This document shows positions 41,375 through 52,490 of a stretch of 64,000 nt of DNA, in pieces; within the stretch, counting starts at the first letter, position 1, and each line of letters opens with the position of its first letter. Below the pieces are notes generated by a model, which worked only from the letters and a program-made list of their open reading frames with translations, was not told the origin of the DNA and searched no databases. This stretch comes from Powellomyces hirtus (lineage: Eukaryota > Chytridiomycota > Chytridiomycetes > Spizellomycetales > Powellomycetaceae): assembly GCA_025526995.1 (NCBI GenBank), contig JAHLKG010000018.1:248001-312000 (forward strand). Direction: 5' to 3'. A program made the position numbers and the translations under genes.

Positions 41375-43064
41375 TTACGGTTTGGTCCACATGTTCATGG
41401 TCGCATTCGCCACATTGTTGACGGGAACACTCCTCAAGCAGCATCGCTTATCCGGGACTGAAATGTCGATTGCCTGGCACAGGGCGACCGCCACGCAGAG
41501 CGACCCGCAGGTGAGCGGATCCGTGTTGGCATAACAAACAATCTCATCATTCGGATGACTCTGGCCGGGCAAGTAGGTGAACTTGTCAAACACCTCTTTT
41601 CTTTGGGGAAAGATGATGTATATGGTGTTGCTGCCAGAGAGGCCTTGTCGGACCAGCTCGGATTTGCCATAGCAGGTGTTGCTGAGAGGCAACCATATGG
41701 CGCCTTTGCATTTAGCGTCGGCTTCGCAGAACTTGCCGCATTCTTGAATGGAGCCCGTGGGCCTGCCGGGAAGACTGTTGGTGCGGAACGAGGGCAGGTC
41801 GTAGTCGTAGTAATCGTAGCCAGCTAAAGATAGCCAAGTCTTGGGAGCCGGTGAAGGGATGGCCGTTGGTGATGTGCCACTGGTTGGGGATGGGCCGACG
41901 GAAGAGGTTGGATTCTTGGACCCGTCGACATTTTCTGTAAGAGGGAAGATCTGATGAGGAATATGGAACAAGATTGAGGAAATGATTCGAACAAACATGA
42001 GATCATACCAGACGACGACGACGACCCCTTGCTCTTGTTGACCATGACCACCACAACCGCGATGACAGCAACCAGCAGGACGAGACCGACCAGCAATCCC
42101 CAAATGAGTCTCCGTCGCATCATCCCTTTGGCCTCATCTCTACCTTGCGGGCAAATCTCTGGTTCCGCAATAGTGTACGACGTTGGTTTGGGTGTGTGTA
42201 TCTTTGGTGCGGGCGTCGGGTTGTCCATGGCGAGGTTGCCGGAGTGCTGGAAGCTGTGGCGGACGTAGTCGTCGTAGGAGAAGGCGCTTGATGCGGTTGG
42301 AGCGCGGTACGGAGCGCCTGCATCCGGTTGCTGTGCTCCTGCGACACACGCCATGGCCGTGGCGGGAGCGGCGTTGGAGAGCAATGTGGTGGTAACTTGC
42401 AGTGGAGGCTGGGCTGATGAATAGCCAGCTGTTTCCGCACCATTTTTCTGATCCGTGGGTAGGGGTTGCCTGCGTTCTGGTGCGTCAACGTATGCCGCTT
42501 TGGAATCTGTGGGTCAAAACATCGTTAGTGTAATTCCTCAGCACACAATCAGCGTATGGCAAAATAATGCAAACCTTGTGCGGAGGCTGGAATCGGGGCT
42601 GCATCTGCCAGACTGCTATAAGCAGGCGGGAGAGCACTAAGCGAGGCGAGACTGGGCCCCGCCGCACTACTGGATCCAGCATCCATAGCCGGCGGCAGCT
42701 GGACCAGGAGATGCAGGGCATTCGTCACATTTGCTTCATTCGTCACATCCGGGAACCACCTGCCCACATTCTGCAAGGAATCGGGCACATCCGTCAGCCT
42801 GAACAGGGTCGTCGGGTCTTTTTCGCCCTGCAGAAGCCTCGTGTCGTCCTCGAGCAACGTCTCGTCGATTCGGTACAGCATCAACGCGTCGGCCATCCAG
42901 CTGTTGGGATCGATGCCGAGCTTGGTCGCGGCGTGGATTCGGAGCTGGGAAAGAGGTACATTGGGAGACTCGATGCGGAGACTGAACACCTTGTAGCGTG
43001 ACGCTTCGGTCGGCGAGGCGGCCGTTGCGACAATCGCGTGGAGGTAGGCTGGGCCGGATGACAT
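41375..43064 (-). CDS. Type II membrane protein: Crinkler-header-like N-terminus, TM, two PAN/apple-like modules
   Basis: Unknown protein of 515 residues from three exons (43064-42575, 42506-42009, 41934-41375), all joined in phase. Residues about 8-125 resemble the ubiquitin-like header of Crinkler proteins: spaced hydrophobics, VPLSQLRIHAATKLGI, a central DALMLYRIDETLL (compare L-x-L-W-K-V in the family) and a closing NALHLLVQLPPA. A Ser/Pro/Thr linker follows, then a basic-flanked TM helix (LIWGLLVGLVLLVAVIAVVVV) with no signal peptide, so the header should be cytosolic. The ectodomain holds two Cys modules, SIQECGKFCEADAKCKGAIW and TCGSLCVAVALCQAI, each with the C-x3-C-x5-C spacing of PAN/apple domains. 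It ends MNMWTKP. The header call is inference from pattern; a profile search would test it. Confidence 0.6.
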
Positions 43065-43610
43065 TGTTGGACTAGGATAAGGGAGGGTAAAAGTCTACCT
43101 TTTGACATCTACAGAGATGGGCCAGAGTTCGGCCCCGCCCTTTTTAGAGAAGGTTGCAGCTGTGGCTGAAAACTGCATGGCGCCAACTCCACCGTCAGAG
43201 AGGCCCATGCGCGGAGGCATCAGGCACTGGCATTTTTTGCTATGTCGACCGCGCCAGGCTGAACCCGCGGCGGACGACTGAGGCGCAGCAGCAGCGCGAT
43301 GCAGCAAAATCGCGCCCCATGATGGGTACACGACCGTAACGGCCGATGAACAGGTTCCAGTTGCTGCTCCTTCTCTTTTTCCCCTGCAGACCGCACGGCA
43401 AACAGAGAAGCGTGCTGCTTGACGTAGTGATTCTACTTTGCTGAAGCGTTGGCGAAATGGCATGGATACTCGGATCGATAGCATGCAAGCAATTCCGCTT
43501 TGCAGATGAGATAAGAAAACAAAACAAAACTTGTTTGCACCAAAAGGGTTGCATCGATTGTGCGAGACCAGCAACAAGCTGGGATAAGGTCCAAAATTCA
43601 AAAGTGTCAT
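43065..43610. other. Intergenic, membrane-protein promoter and tRNA-Met flank
   Basis: About 545 bases. Near 43599-43603 a run of As gives a Pol III T-terminator for the tRNA. No coding gene seen. Confidence 0.45.
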
Positions 43611-43683
43611 TGCGAGATGGGAGGATCGAACTCCCGACCTTGAGATTATGAGACTCACGCTCTGCCAACTGAGCCAATCTCGC
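43611..43683 (-). tRNA. tRNA-Met, elongator (anticodon CAT), copy 1
   Basis: On the minus strand the acceptor GCGAGAT pairs with ATCTCGC, followed by discriminator A. A-box TGGCTCAGTTGG and B-box GGTTCGATCC-type GAGTTCGATCC are intact; the anticodon loop CTCATAA gives CAT, with a T-T mismatch at the bottom of the anticodon stem as in other eukaryotic elongator tRNA-Met. 73 bases, no intron. The downstream T4 run fits a terminator. Confidence 0.95.
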
Positions 43684-43788
43684 CGGATGAGCCTGGAAAA
43701 TCCGTTACGCTGGTAACTAACACCAAAGACAATCCACACAAATAAGTCATTCACAAATGTCGAAATCTTTCACTTGCCCATCGTCACC

Positions 43789-45857
43789 ATGCCATCACCA
43801 GATCCAACGCAGCAAGTAGAGCTCCCGATTGATCGGAGTCTTCTCAATCCCAAGTAAGGATCTGTCTCCACTCTCCATGATGTTCAAATGGCCTTTTATT
43901 GCCATTACTTGACGCTCAATATCATTTTTTCAGATTCGAAGGCTACAAACTGAAGCTGGAAGGTCCATTTCGCGAACCCGGCTATCACCCGCTTCCCACC
44001 CCAATCGCTATTGCGAACGTTCCGTCTTCATCGCACGACCCGTTCCGGAAACTGCAGGCGCGCAGCTCGTTCAATCATCTGTTTGCGTTTGCGGGCTACA
44101 ATGGTGCGCTTTACGTCGATGGGCACTATAACGTCGTAAACGTGGCTATGGATGAGGTACGAGTATAGTTCCCCCGTGTGTGTGGTGTGATATAGAAACG
44201 CAGCATTCTGATGGTGGTATGTTATGTGTAGGCCACGTATGGCCTCAGTTTCCAAACAGTGTGCCAACTCCCGGCCCCATCACTGCCAGCCACAGCTCGC
44301 GAATACCCGTCCGTGCAACGTGCCGGATCCTATATCGTAGCAAGTTCCGGGGGCGGCTCCGTCGTGGTGATGGAGACGGTGCAGTCGTTTGGCGCTGGAA
44401 CACCCGCCAACGTCACATTGATCACAGGGATCGGCGATTATGCGTACATTCTGCTCGATGCACAGATCACGGATTCCGGCAAACTACTATATTTGGCGTA
44501 TAGGATGGAGGAACGGGAGGTGGATGTGCCTAAAGCGCATACAACGACAGCGTTTGCGGACAAGACCACGTTGGAGAAGAAGCCGCGCCTTTCGTTCATC
44601 CTTGGCTTGTTCTCGGTGGACGTGAGCGCCATAAGTGGCTCGCTAGATGTACCAGCAACCACTCTATCAACCGTCGAGGGGTTCAGCGTGCCGTACTTTG
44701 CGACCATCGAGCCAGACGGCAAAGGGTTTACGGTGTGCGCCAGCACCCTCTTTGGAGTCCAGAACGGCACCACCGACGAAACAGTCCCAGCCCCACCGAC
44801 ACCACTTGGTCTGGCGTCCGCGAAACCAAAACCGGCCAACTACCAATGGTACCAAACCGGCCAAGACATCACAGTGTCAATCCGACTGCCGGCGCAAGTC
44901 ACCAAAAAGGACATTTACTGCGTCTTCACCCCAACGTCCCTCAAATGCAAAACCCTGCGGCCTTCAGAGCACACCCTCCTCGAATCCAAATTGTTCGACA
45001 CCATCATTCCGTCCGAATGCATCTGGACCATCGAAGACGAGGACCAGACCATGCTCACTCTGTACCTCCAGAAAACCCACGAGGGAACGCGGTGGTCGCA
45101 TCTCTGGGACCACGATGACGACGACGGCGTCGAGGAAACCCTCGACCCGGCAGAACTCGCCGCGTTTGCCCAGGCTTTGGACAAGTACACTGCGGACGAC
45201 GCCCCACCCGAGACCCCGGCCTTGGCAATGGACGCAGCGTCGCGGCCGATGCAGAACGCCATGACGGAACCCTCGGAAGACGTGGACTTTGAAGGCGACG
45301 CCGCCATCTTTGTCCGCTTTGCAACAAGCGCCCCCAACCGCGAGCCCACCCACGTGTGTCGCCTCGGTGCGCAGGAATGGCTGTGCTCTGCCTTCCCATG
45401 GCGGCCGCCCTCAACCGCGCTGCAACGACAACCCCATCCATTCCACCACCACCACCACCACCACCACCACCACCACCACCACCACCACTCACACGGCGTC
45501 GCCCTCCGCTCCGACATTGACGCCCTCACCTACACCCTCCTCCCGCCCCTGACACTCCAACCCGCGGGCGCGTTCAACGCCCTGGGTTTCGTACAGGCCA
45601 GCAAACGCGACAAGCGCTTCATGGCCTTCACCTACGACTCACGCTACGCATTCATTGCAGAAACGAGGCGACTCCTGTACATTTACGCACGAACCGAACC
45701 GGGCCAGATCCATGCGGACCAGTATTTGATTGATTTGGGCGTGGCCGACAACGGCACCGCGGGCGATGTGGTTGGCCTGCAGCAGGTCGATGCCGAGGTC
45801 TTGCTCGTCTTGCGGGAAGGTGGAATATCCGTCATTGACTGGAGGCAGCCCGCCTAG
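43789..45857 (+). CDS. NUDCD1: NudC domain-containing protein 1 homologue
   Basis: NUDCD1 (CML66) is an HSP90-linked co-chaperone with a CS domain; related NudC proteins support dynein. Exons 43789-43853, 43934-44156 and 44232-45857 give 637 residues. The N-terminal beta-propeller half runs from FEGYKLKLEG to VSAISGS. The CS domain is near residues 300-400: YQWYQTGQDITVSIRLP, KDIYCVFTPTSLKC and LTLYLQKTHEGTRWSHLW. The C-terminal half has the family block AFNALGFVQASKRDKRF and ends VIDWRQPA. An uninterrupted run of 15 His (CAC codons 45444-45488) interrupts the C-terminal region in a loop just before SHGVALRSDIDALTYT. The start at 43789 begins MPSPDPTQQVE and splices in phase. Confidence 0.88.
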
Positions 45858-46147
45858 GAAATATCCCCGAAAATGGAAGCGGGGGACGGGTGTGATGATA
45901 CGAGCACCAAGTACACCCGCACAGTTTACAAGCGCCGAGTTTTTTTGGGGTTTTTTGCAGTTTTTTTTTTCTCATTTTCAATAAAGCATGTCCTATACAA
46001 TGTATTGGCGGGAAGTAAACGTGCTTGTACACAAAACCGGCTCGGGTAAATAAACAAGCACCCGCACAGGTGGTGGGTGGGAAGGAAAAGGGTGTATGTG
46101 TGGAGTGTGTGTGAAGAAGCGACCACGGTGGGTGGGGCGGAATGGGC

Positions 46148-47188
46148 TTAGCCCTTCTTCTTGGCAACACCGACGGTCTTACCGCGACGACCGGTCGTCT
46201 AGCAAAGGAAAGAGGAGATCATATACGTGAGTACACTGAAACTTCTTGTTGTCTTCCGACTGTCCATTTTGTTTTTACCTTGGTGTGTTGACCACGGACA
46301 CGGACACCCCAGTAGTGACGGAGACCACGGTGAGCACGGATCTTCTTCAAGCGCTCAAGGTCCTCACGCAGCTTGTTGTCCAAAGAGTTGGCAACCACCT
46401 GCGAGAACTTGCCGTCCTTCACGTCCTTCTGCCTGTTGAGGAACCAGTCGGGGATCTTGTACTGGCGGGGGTTTTGCAGGATAACAACCACACGCTCAAG
46501 CTCCTCGTTGGTCAGCTCACCGGCCCTGATATTGTCGAAAAAAAAGCCATGAGCTAACCGTTCCCCGCCATAACCCCAGGAACCCCCGGCACCATCCAGA
46601 GGTCGTTGTATGCGGACATATTCCTCACCTCTTGTTGAGGTCAATATCGGCCTTCTTGCAGACAATGTTGGCGTACCGACGACCCACACCCTTGATGTGG
46701 GTCATGGCGTACATGACCTTACGTCTGCCATCAACGTTGGTGTTGAGCAGACGCAGAATGTGCTGGAACTGGCCCTTGTCGGGGACGGTAATCGAAGACT
46801 GTACGTGGCGAGATGTAGAGAATATTGTTGAGAAAAAAAGTGCTGGGTTCTGCTACTGTCGAAAATCAATCCTCTAATCTGCTCCCGCGGTGTCGAAATG
46901 CCATCCCAACTCAGATTCGTCGTGTCGTTTTCCTAAGAGTCCAGGACAGTGGCGGTTCCAGCTAGTCGTTTGAAAGCGCTGGTTTTACGTCAAATCGTTC
47001 GTATGTCGTATGCTGTCGATTTCATTGGCCGGAATGTCGCGTCCCACTTCCATCCATCCATCCATCCATCCATCCGATTGTCGTAAATTACGCATCTTCC
47101 TCCATTCATATGTTCGGTAGGCATCGCGACCACCGCAGGGGCAGACTTCCTGTTAAACCCATCATTTCTCGCTAACCCAACGTACCAT
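46148..47188 (-). CDS. RPS18: 40S ribosomal protein S18 (uS13)
   Basis: uS13 sits in the head of the small ribosomal subunit and contacts P-site tRNA and the large subunit. Coding exons 46798-46629, 46525-46279 and 46198-46148 are in phase and read [72 protein letters not shown] and end VGVAKKKG. The reading before SSITV has no ATG in frame close by; the best start is ATG at 47186-47188 directly followed by GTACGT, an intron of about 390 bases ending at the acceptor before 46798. That gives 156 residues and a start-codon-only exon. A CATC microsatellite lies inside this intron. The body of the gene is certain; exon 1 is inferred. Confidence 0.9.
47050..47076. repeat. (CCAT)n microsatellite in RPS18 intron 1
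   Basis: Six or so CCAT units within the inferred first intron of RPS18. Confidence 0.85.
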
Positions 47189-48477
47189 AATTGCGTTCGA
47201 TTTTTCGAAGGACCGGAACACGAACCGGTGCGGTCAGTCACCGTCAATATCATGGTCGCGCTCGCTATGTCGCGCCTGGCACAGTCATCCAAGTGCGTGG
47301 GAAGCGCGTTACCCGTCGATAACAAGTTGGTCACCCAAATGCAAAGGACATGGAGAGTGGGACGCCGGCATCGCCGGGCAACTCTCGGCGTACCCTGCTT
47401 GCTGTCTAAGAGGACGGTATTGGCCGAGATTTACAGGTCATGATTTTCAAAAAGTATCGTTCTATATTATGGTGTGTTGTGGACAACCGTCAGAGCCTGC
47501 ATGGTACATTTGCCAGGACTTCATCCTCAATTCATGCGGAAAGATACTAAAAAATAGCGGAGCCTGCCCATTTTCCGAAGGCTGTCTGCATGACGTTTCT
47601 TAAGAATTACTAGGCAGCATTCTGTTGCATCTGTTCTCTTTGCTCAGTTGGTTCAAGTCCCAACGTCCGCTTCACCACCGATAATTAAGTCATTCGGCAC
47701 GCACTGCCATTGAGCTTTATAACAAAGGCGCTTGCTGGTCTTGAACCTGTTGCGGCAAACTCAGTTTCGGTGCATATCTGACTGCTGTCGACGGCACCTT
47801 GTCGCTAATTTGTGTTGCACAAGGGGTTGGGGTTGGGGCTGGTGTAAACGAAATGACATGTGGGCTGCTATTGATCGTCGGCCGAGTAAGGCACGAAGCC
47901 TTGTGTATTGCGGCTCGATCCTATCCCTTGATTGCAAGAAGCGATGGTATAGATTGACAGCGAGAGCATATTTGGATTGGTCCCCTTCGCGGAGATCTGT
48001 GATGCAGAGAAACTTTCCTGTAGACATCCTCGGGAACAATAAATCAACAGTGATAATCTCTAGATCAAAATTGCCAGGGGCTCAGAATGTTGCAGTTAAA
48101 GTCCAGCACATGTATTTTTTTGTATGCGTAGTGGACTCGGTCCTCCACCCAAAACCCTTATCACGCTTTACGGTATCACGTTTTACGTTGTTCTTATATT
48201 CGCCGCCTTCTATATGCCCCCATCCTTGCCCCGATTCAATCAGAGTACCCGCTCATGCCTTTGTGAGGAATGACAAGAGTCAGTGGCCGATATTGAAGGC
48301 ATCGGTATAATCCGTAAAAGTCTCACCTTTGTCTGTACGAGGCGTTTATGCAGTGATGCCGCCATGTCGGGCCAATCCGGGGCGTTCCTCAGCGGAGCTA
48401 TAACAGGGCAGTTGACAATATGAGCAAAGAGTATAAGGAGATTCAAAAGCGGATATGAAGCAATATGGTATCAATAC
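47189..48477. other. Intergenic region, RPS18 promoter side and 3' side of N/Q-rich gene
   Basis: About 1.3 kb. It should hold the RPS18 promoter and the 3' UTR of the next gene. A short tRNA-like A-box/B-box fusion is at 47640-47660. The ORF 47732-48310 (192 codons) shows no domain. No supported gene. Confidence 0.45.
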
Positions 48478-49308
48478 TTACCCAGGTCCACCGAGAGGCA
48501 CAACTTTGTCTCCGCTCTTCACAATCTTACCACCGTTGGCAAAAACGTTGCTATTACCACCAACAACGTGCTCAGTGTGACCGCGACGTGGGAAGTTGCC
48601 GTATTCGCCGTTGGTGGTTTCGGGACGGCGGTATGTGTAAGTGTCAACGGCCTCGACGAGATTGCCACCACTGGGCTGGTAGGTGGTGGTGCTCAATGTG
48701 ACCGTGTGGGTCTGGGGGTCACCATTCACTTGGGTATAAGTTGTGCCTGCACGGGTATCTTTGTTGTTGTTGTTGTTGTTGCTGTTATTGTTGTTGGGTT
48801 GGCCCTCGCTACCTTGTGTGAAAGGACGGATCTCGCTTGCTTGGTAAGGAGTCGATGCATGACGGCCCTGCAAGATCGAGGACTGGGGTGCGGGTCCGCC
48901 AATGCCGGCTCCGGTCATATCACCACCTTGCTGGAGGGCATTGTAGGCATTCTGAGCAACCTCGCTGGGCTGGGTCGTAGTGGAGTATTCCCGGGCGGGC
49001 GGATTGTAGGCCCCCCATCCCGCGGGGTTGAGCCCACCACTGCTGACGCCGGTCGAGAAGTTGTTGCTCTTGGACATGTTGTTCATAGAAGAGATGGGGA
49101 CCGTAGAAGGCAGCAGCTCTCCGCCCATTCGGAGACGATCCAGCTCGTTCTGTGCCTGGTACGGTTTGATGGGAGAGGGGGCGAACGCATCGTTTGTTGG
49201 GACGATGTCCTCAAACTTTACTTGCGCAGCTCGGTAAGAGATGGGAGTTGTTCCAGGCCCGCCGCGGCTAGATCCCTGACCGACATTCCAAGCAGCTTGT
49301 TCGCTCAT
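48478..49308 (-). CDS. N/Q/S/T-rich protein of unknown function
   Basis: A reading of 276 codons from ATG 49308. It starts MSEQAAWNVGQGSS and is rich in Asn, Gln, Gly, Ser and Thr, with a poly-Asn patch (NNNNSNNNNNN) near the middle and a Thr-rich TVTLSTTTYQPSGG block; the C-terminal part is SGDKVVPLGGPG. No signal peptide, TM or known domain. The stop TAA at 48478 overlaps a perfect donor GGGTAAGT; using it and an acceptor near 48421 would replace the end with SAEERPGLARHGGITA and move the stop to 48346. Both readings are plausible. Composition suggests an intrinsically disordered or RNA-binding/stress-related protein, but this is only composition. Divergent from CFAP210. Confidence 0.5.
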   Translation of the reverse strand: MSEQAAWNVGQGSSRGGPGTTPISYRAAQVKFEDIVPTNDAFAPSPIKPYQAQNELDRLRMGGELLPSTVPISSMNNMSKSNNFSTGVSSGGLNPAGWGAYNPPAREYSTTTQPSEVAQNAYNALQQGGDMTGAGIGGPAPQSSILQGRHASTPYQASEIRPFTQGSEGQPNNNNSNNNNNNKDTRAGTTYTQVNGDPQTHTVTLSTTTYQPSGGNLVEAVDTYTYRRPETTNGEYGNFPRRGHTEHVVGGNSNVFANGGKIVKSGDKVVPLGGPG

Positions 49309-49812
49309 GATTTATTGATCGCAGTGAAAATTCAAATGTGGAGTTTGTCGCTCGCAAGATTCTAAGTGCTACAGCTTTACGTTGTAGAAAATCAGCGGTT
49401 TGGGTCGGGAAAAAGCAGAAATTGGGAGCCGGACGGTCAAGAAGAGGGGGGAAATTTGGAAACCTGGGAAGGCAGGTCAAAAGGTATCATTGGGGTTTAT
49501 ATGTGGGAGCGGGGATTCAGTCCGAGTGATTACGTAATTCAAACCCCGCACTCGATCACCCAGTGACATTTTGAATTGAAGTCATACTAAGGCAAGAAAA
49601 CACGTAACAAGCTGACCCTCCTTTTTTCAAGGGCTTTTCGTTCCCCGAGGGTATCCATGCCCGTGGAGCAAAAAAGTTCTGTTGCTATTGTGTCAACCGG
49701 TGTTAACAACGACGGGGAGCGACCGCGACCTTCTTCCCCATTTTTTCGCAAACTTCGCAGTGTATGCCAGTGTTCTAATAGGACTCTTTAGTGTAGTAAT
49801 AAATAGTAGACT
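49309..49812. other. Divergent intergenic region, N/Q-rich gene / CFAP210
   Basis: About 500 bases between divergent starts. No gene or clear promoter element recognised. Confidence 0.45.
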
Positions 49813-52247
49813 ATGCCAGTTCAACATAGATCACCAGCTGCAGCTTCCTCCGTAACCGTTCCGGTTCAGAACTGTAAATTGAATTACCTTAGAGGTCTGA
49901 TGCCCTGCCGGACGTTTTACTCACATGTGCTTTCTACGTTCTACACGGGATCGTAGTGTTCATTCCATACAATGCGAAATTGGATGCTACCTCGATTCCT
50001 CGCGCGGCAGAGCTTCCAACTTTGGTCAACAACCAGGACATCGAATATGCGAGAGCCCTGACGAAGCAACACAGGCCCGAGCAATTGCTCCGGGCAGCAA
50101 TGCTGAAGGAGGTTTGTTGACGAGCTTATGATATGAGATACAAGATGGAGGTCCTGAAATTAATTTGTTTGCAGAAAGCTGAACTTCACGAGGCATCTAT
50201 CAAGCGGGCCGGGAGTTGGCACAATACAATTATGGGAGGCCGTCGACAGCGGCTGGCCGCGAAAGAAGAACGCCTGAAGAAACAGGAGGTACGACGCGAG
50301 AAAAAATAGAAGCTAGGTTTTTGATACTGACAGATCTTCTGAGACTTATGCGAGGTGTCTGCTTCGTCTGGCTATATAGGAAGAGAAGCAAAAAATAGAC
50401 GCGGAGTGGGCATTGGTGAAACAGAACGAACGCAAACAGGCAATCGACCGGGCAAAGTACTTGCAGCATGTGGAGCAGCCCCGAATCAGGCAGATGCACT
50501 CGGCACTCCTTCAGTCTAATGTGCTTCAGGTATGACAATGCGGCTGAAGTAGGCGAGACATGCTCGATTTTTCGTATCTGCATCTTCATGCTTGTTTTGT
50601 TGCGGTTCAGGAGCGTGATATGCAGGTTGCGCAACACAAAGAGGAATTGCGAAGGCAGCGGGAATTCACCAATGCCACCGCAGCTGCTCAGAACGATCTG
50701 GCTCATCAGGCTGTGATCAACGATCTTCAGGCGCAGATACGCGCACGAGTGGCCACGGTGCGATGCGGTCGCGAGCAAGCACAACAAGCCGAAGAACGAC
50801 GGAAAGAACTTAAGAGAATTGGCAGCGGAGGGATCCTCGCTTTAAAAATTGCGGGATCACCAACTGATGCGGTGCCGGAGCCTGAAGTAAGTTTTTAGCT
50901 CGCGAACAAGGAGATAGCAAGAATTACGAGGACAAATGTTAGTGGATTATGAATAACTCTGTGTTTCCAGGCGAGGTTGGACTATACAGCACAGGAAGCC
51001 GCAATTCGGGTTGCAAAAGCAGCGGAGTGGGAGAAAAAGCAGGCACAAGTGGAGCTTCAGCGGAAAGCACTCGACGAGATAACAGCCGAACATCGGGTAA
51101 GAGCCTCCTGTCCATTTTTGCTGAATTTGCCCCGTGCCATATGGTACCGCATATCGTCATACGCATGTCGAGAACGGGCCCTCATCTATCTGTCTAGATT
51201 GAAAAGCAGCAACAACGTGAAGAAGAAACTAAGAAGAACGAAGAAAACATCAAGTTTGCGCAGATGAAAGAGCTTTTTGCTGCGCAACGGAAACATGCCG
51301 AGCACCATATCGTGAGGTAACGTAAACCTCATTGCACTCCAGCGAAAGCACTAGCACGCCGATCAAGCCCATTTTGGCGATCTGAACCGACTATCATTCT
51401 TTGCATGCACTCTTGCGTGTCCACATAGACAACGACAACATCGGTCAGAGCTCGCTGGCCGGGTCGCCGCAGAGGAGCAGGAGAATAAACGCAAAGTTCA
51501 GGATGTGTTCTACGAGCGCAACGTGCATGCCCATGACGGCCGGTTAGAGCAACGCTTTGCCGCCGAACAGCACAAGCATCAGCTGGCTGTGCTGGACGAA
51601 AATGAATTCAAGCTGAAACATGTGGGTTAGATGTTGAGCTGAGTAGAGTCCAACCTCTGTTGGCTTGCGCGGTGTTCAGTCCTTAAAATCGACTATCTCG
51701 AAACAATAGGCCATTGAGCGACAGGAGCGCATAAAGCAGGAACGAGAAGCCGCCATCGCAGAACGCTTGCAAAATGAGAAGGAAGATGAGGCAGACATTC
51801 AGGCAGATTATGGAATTGCCAGGTCCAAGCAAATAGAGCTCGACAAACTCAAAGCTGCGCATCGCGAACAAATCGTAAGTTTGTGAATCTGCTACAAGCG
51901 ACAGCGCATTGCAGAGTCAAGTGAATTGAAACCGTATTTCTCGTATTGCCTCGATCTAGCTCCAACACAAAAAGGAACGTGCGGAACGAGCTGCGCGCAA
52001 GATTGTTGAGGAGAAATCGGAACTAAAGGCGACCGACAGAGCGGATGCGGAGTTTGAGGCTTACGCAATGGGGCTCATCAGCGAGTGGGGCGCCGCCGGC
52101 AAAGACGTCAAACCACTCCTGCGCGTTCTTCGTCAGGAGCACGGTGACCGAAAGCCACCGCCGCCGGCAGCAAGTCAGTCGCGGACAACGGACTCATATG
52201 CCCGGCTCGGGATGGGATATGTTACCCGGTCAGGCGCGATTATCTAG
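49813..52247 (+). CDS. CFAP210: Cilia- and flagella-associated protein 210 (CCDC173)
   Basis: CFAP210 is a microtubule inner protein of axonemal doublets, so the host must build a flagellum. At least eight exons carry an almost unbroken coiled coil. Family-diagnostic blocks: ASIKRAGSWHNTIMGGRRQ (family W-x-N-T-I-M-G-x-R), LAAKEERLKKQE, AIDRAKYLQHVEQPRIRQMH, SALLQSNVLQERDMQVA. Later coils include AAEWEKKQAQVELQRKALDE, KFAQMKELFAAQRKHAEHH and ARSKQIELDKLKAAHREQI. It ends GMGYVTRSGAII at 52247. The first exon (from ATG 49813, MPVQHRSPAAASS) is inferred: its donor and an acceptor near 49956 join in phase to FIPYNAKLDATSIPR. If wrong, the true start lies between the two. Promoter is shared in the divergent region with the N/Q-rich gene. 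Confidence 0.8.
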
Positions 52248-52417
52248 AGATGGGATACTTTGCTTTGTCGTCTCATCCTGATCTTATGGTGCATGCCCTC
52301 GGAGGTAGTGCAATGGTAGTGTAGATTTTCGGAGAATAGAATACCTGACAGTCGTTGTGGAAAAACTGAAAGCAATCGCCCAATGCAGTCATACATGTGA
52401 ATGCAACAAAAGCGAAA
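52248..52417. other. CFAP210 3' region
   Basis: 170 bases with the likely CFAP210 3' UTR and the T4 terminator of the minus-strand tRNA (A-run 52407-52410). Confidence 0.4.
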
Positions 52418-52490
52418 TGCGAGATGGGAGGATCGAACTCCCGACCTTGAGATTATGAGACTCACGCTCTGCCAACTGAGCCAATCTCGC
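52418..52490 (-). tRNA. tRNA-Met, elongator (anticodon CAT), copy 2
   Basis: Identical in all 73 bases to the gene at 43611-43683. The 5' flank (cggatg on the plus strand) is also shared with copy 1 for a few bases, suggesting a fairly recent duplication. Confidence 0.95.

Noticed and set aside
47732..48310. 192-codon plus-strand ORF
   Set aside because: No domain, odd composition and no splice or promoter context; probably chance in an AT/GC-mixed intergenic region.
48346..48477. Separate gene at the C-terminus of the N/Q-rich gene
   Set aside because: The reading is only meaningful as an optional last exon of the upstream gene; kept as an alternative splice form.
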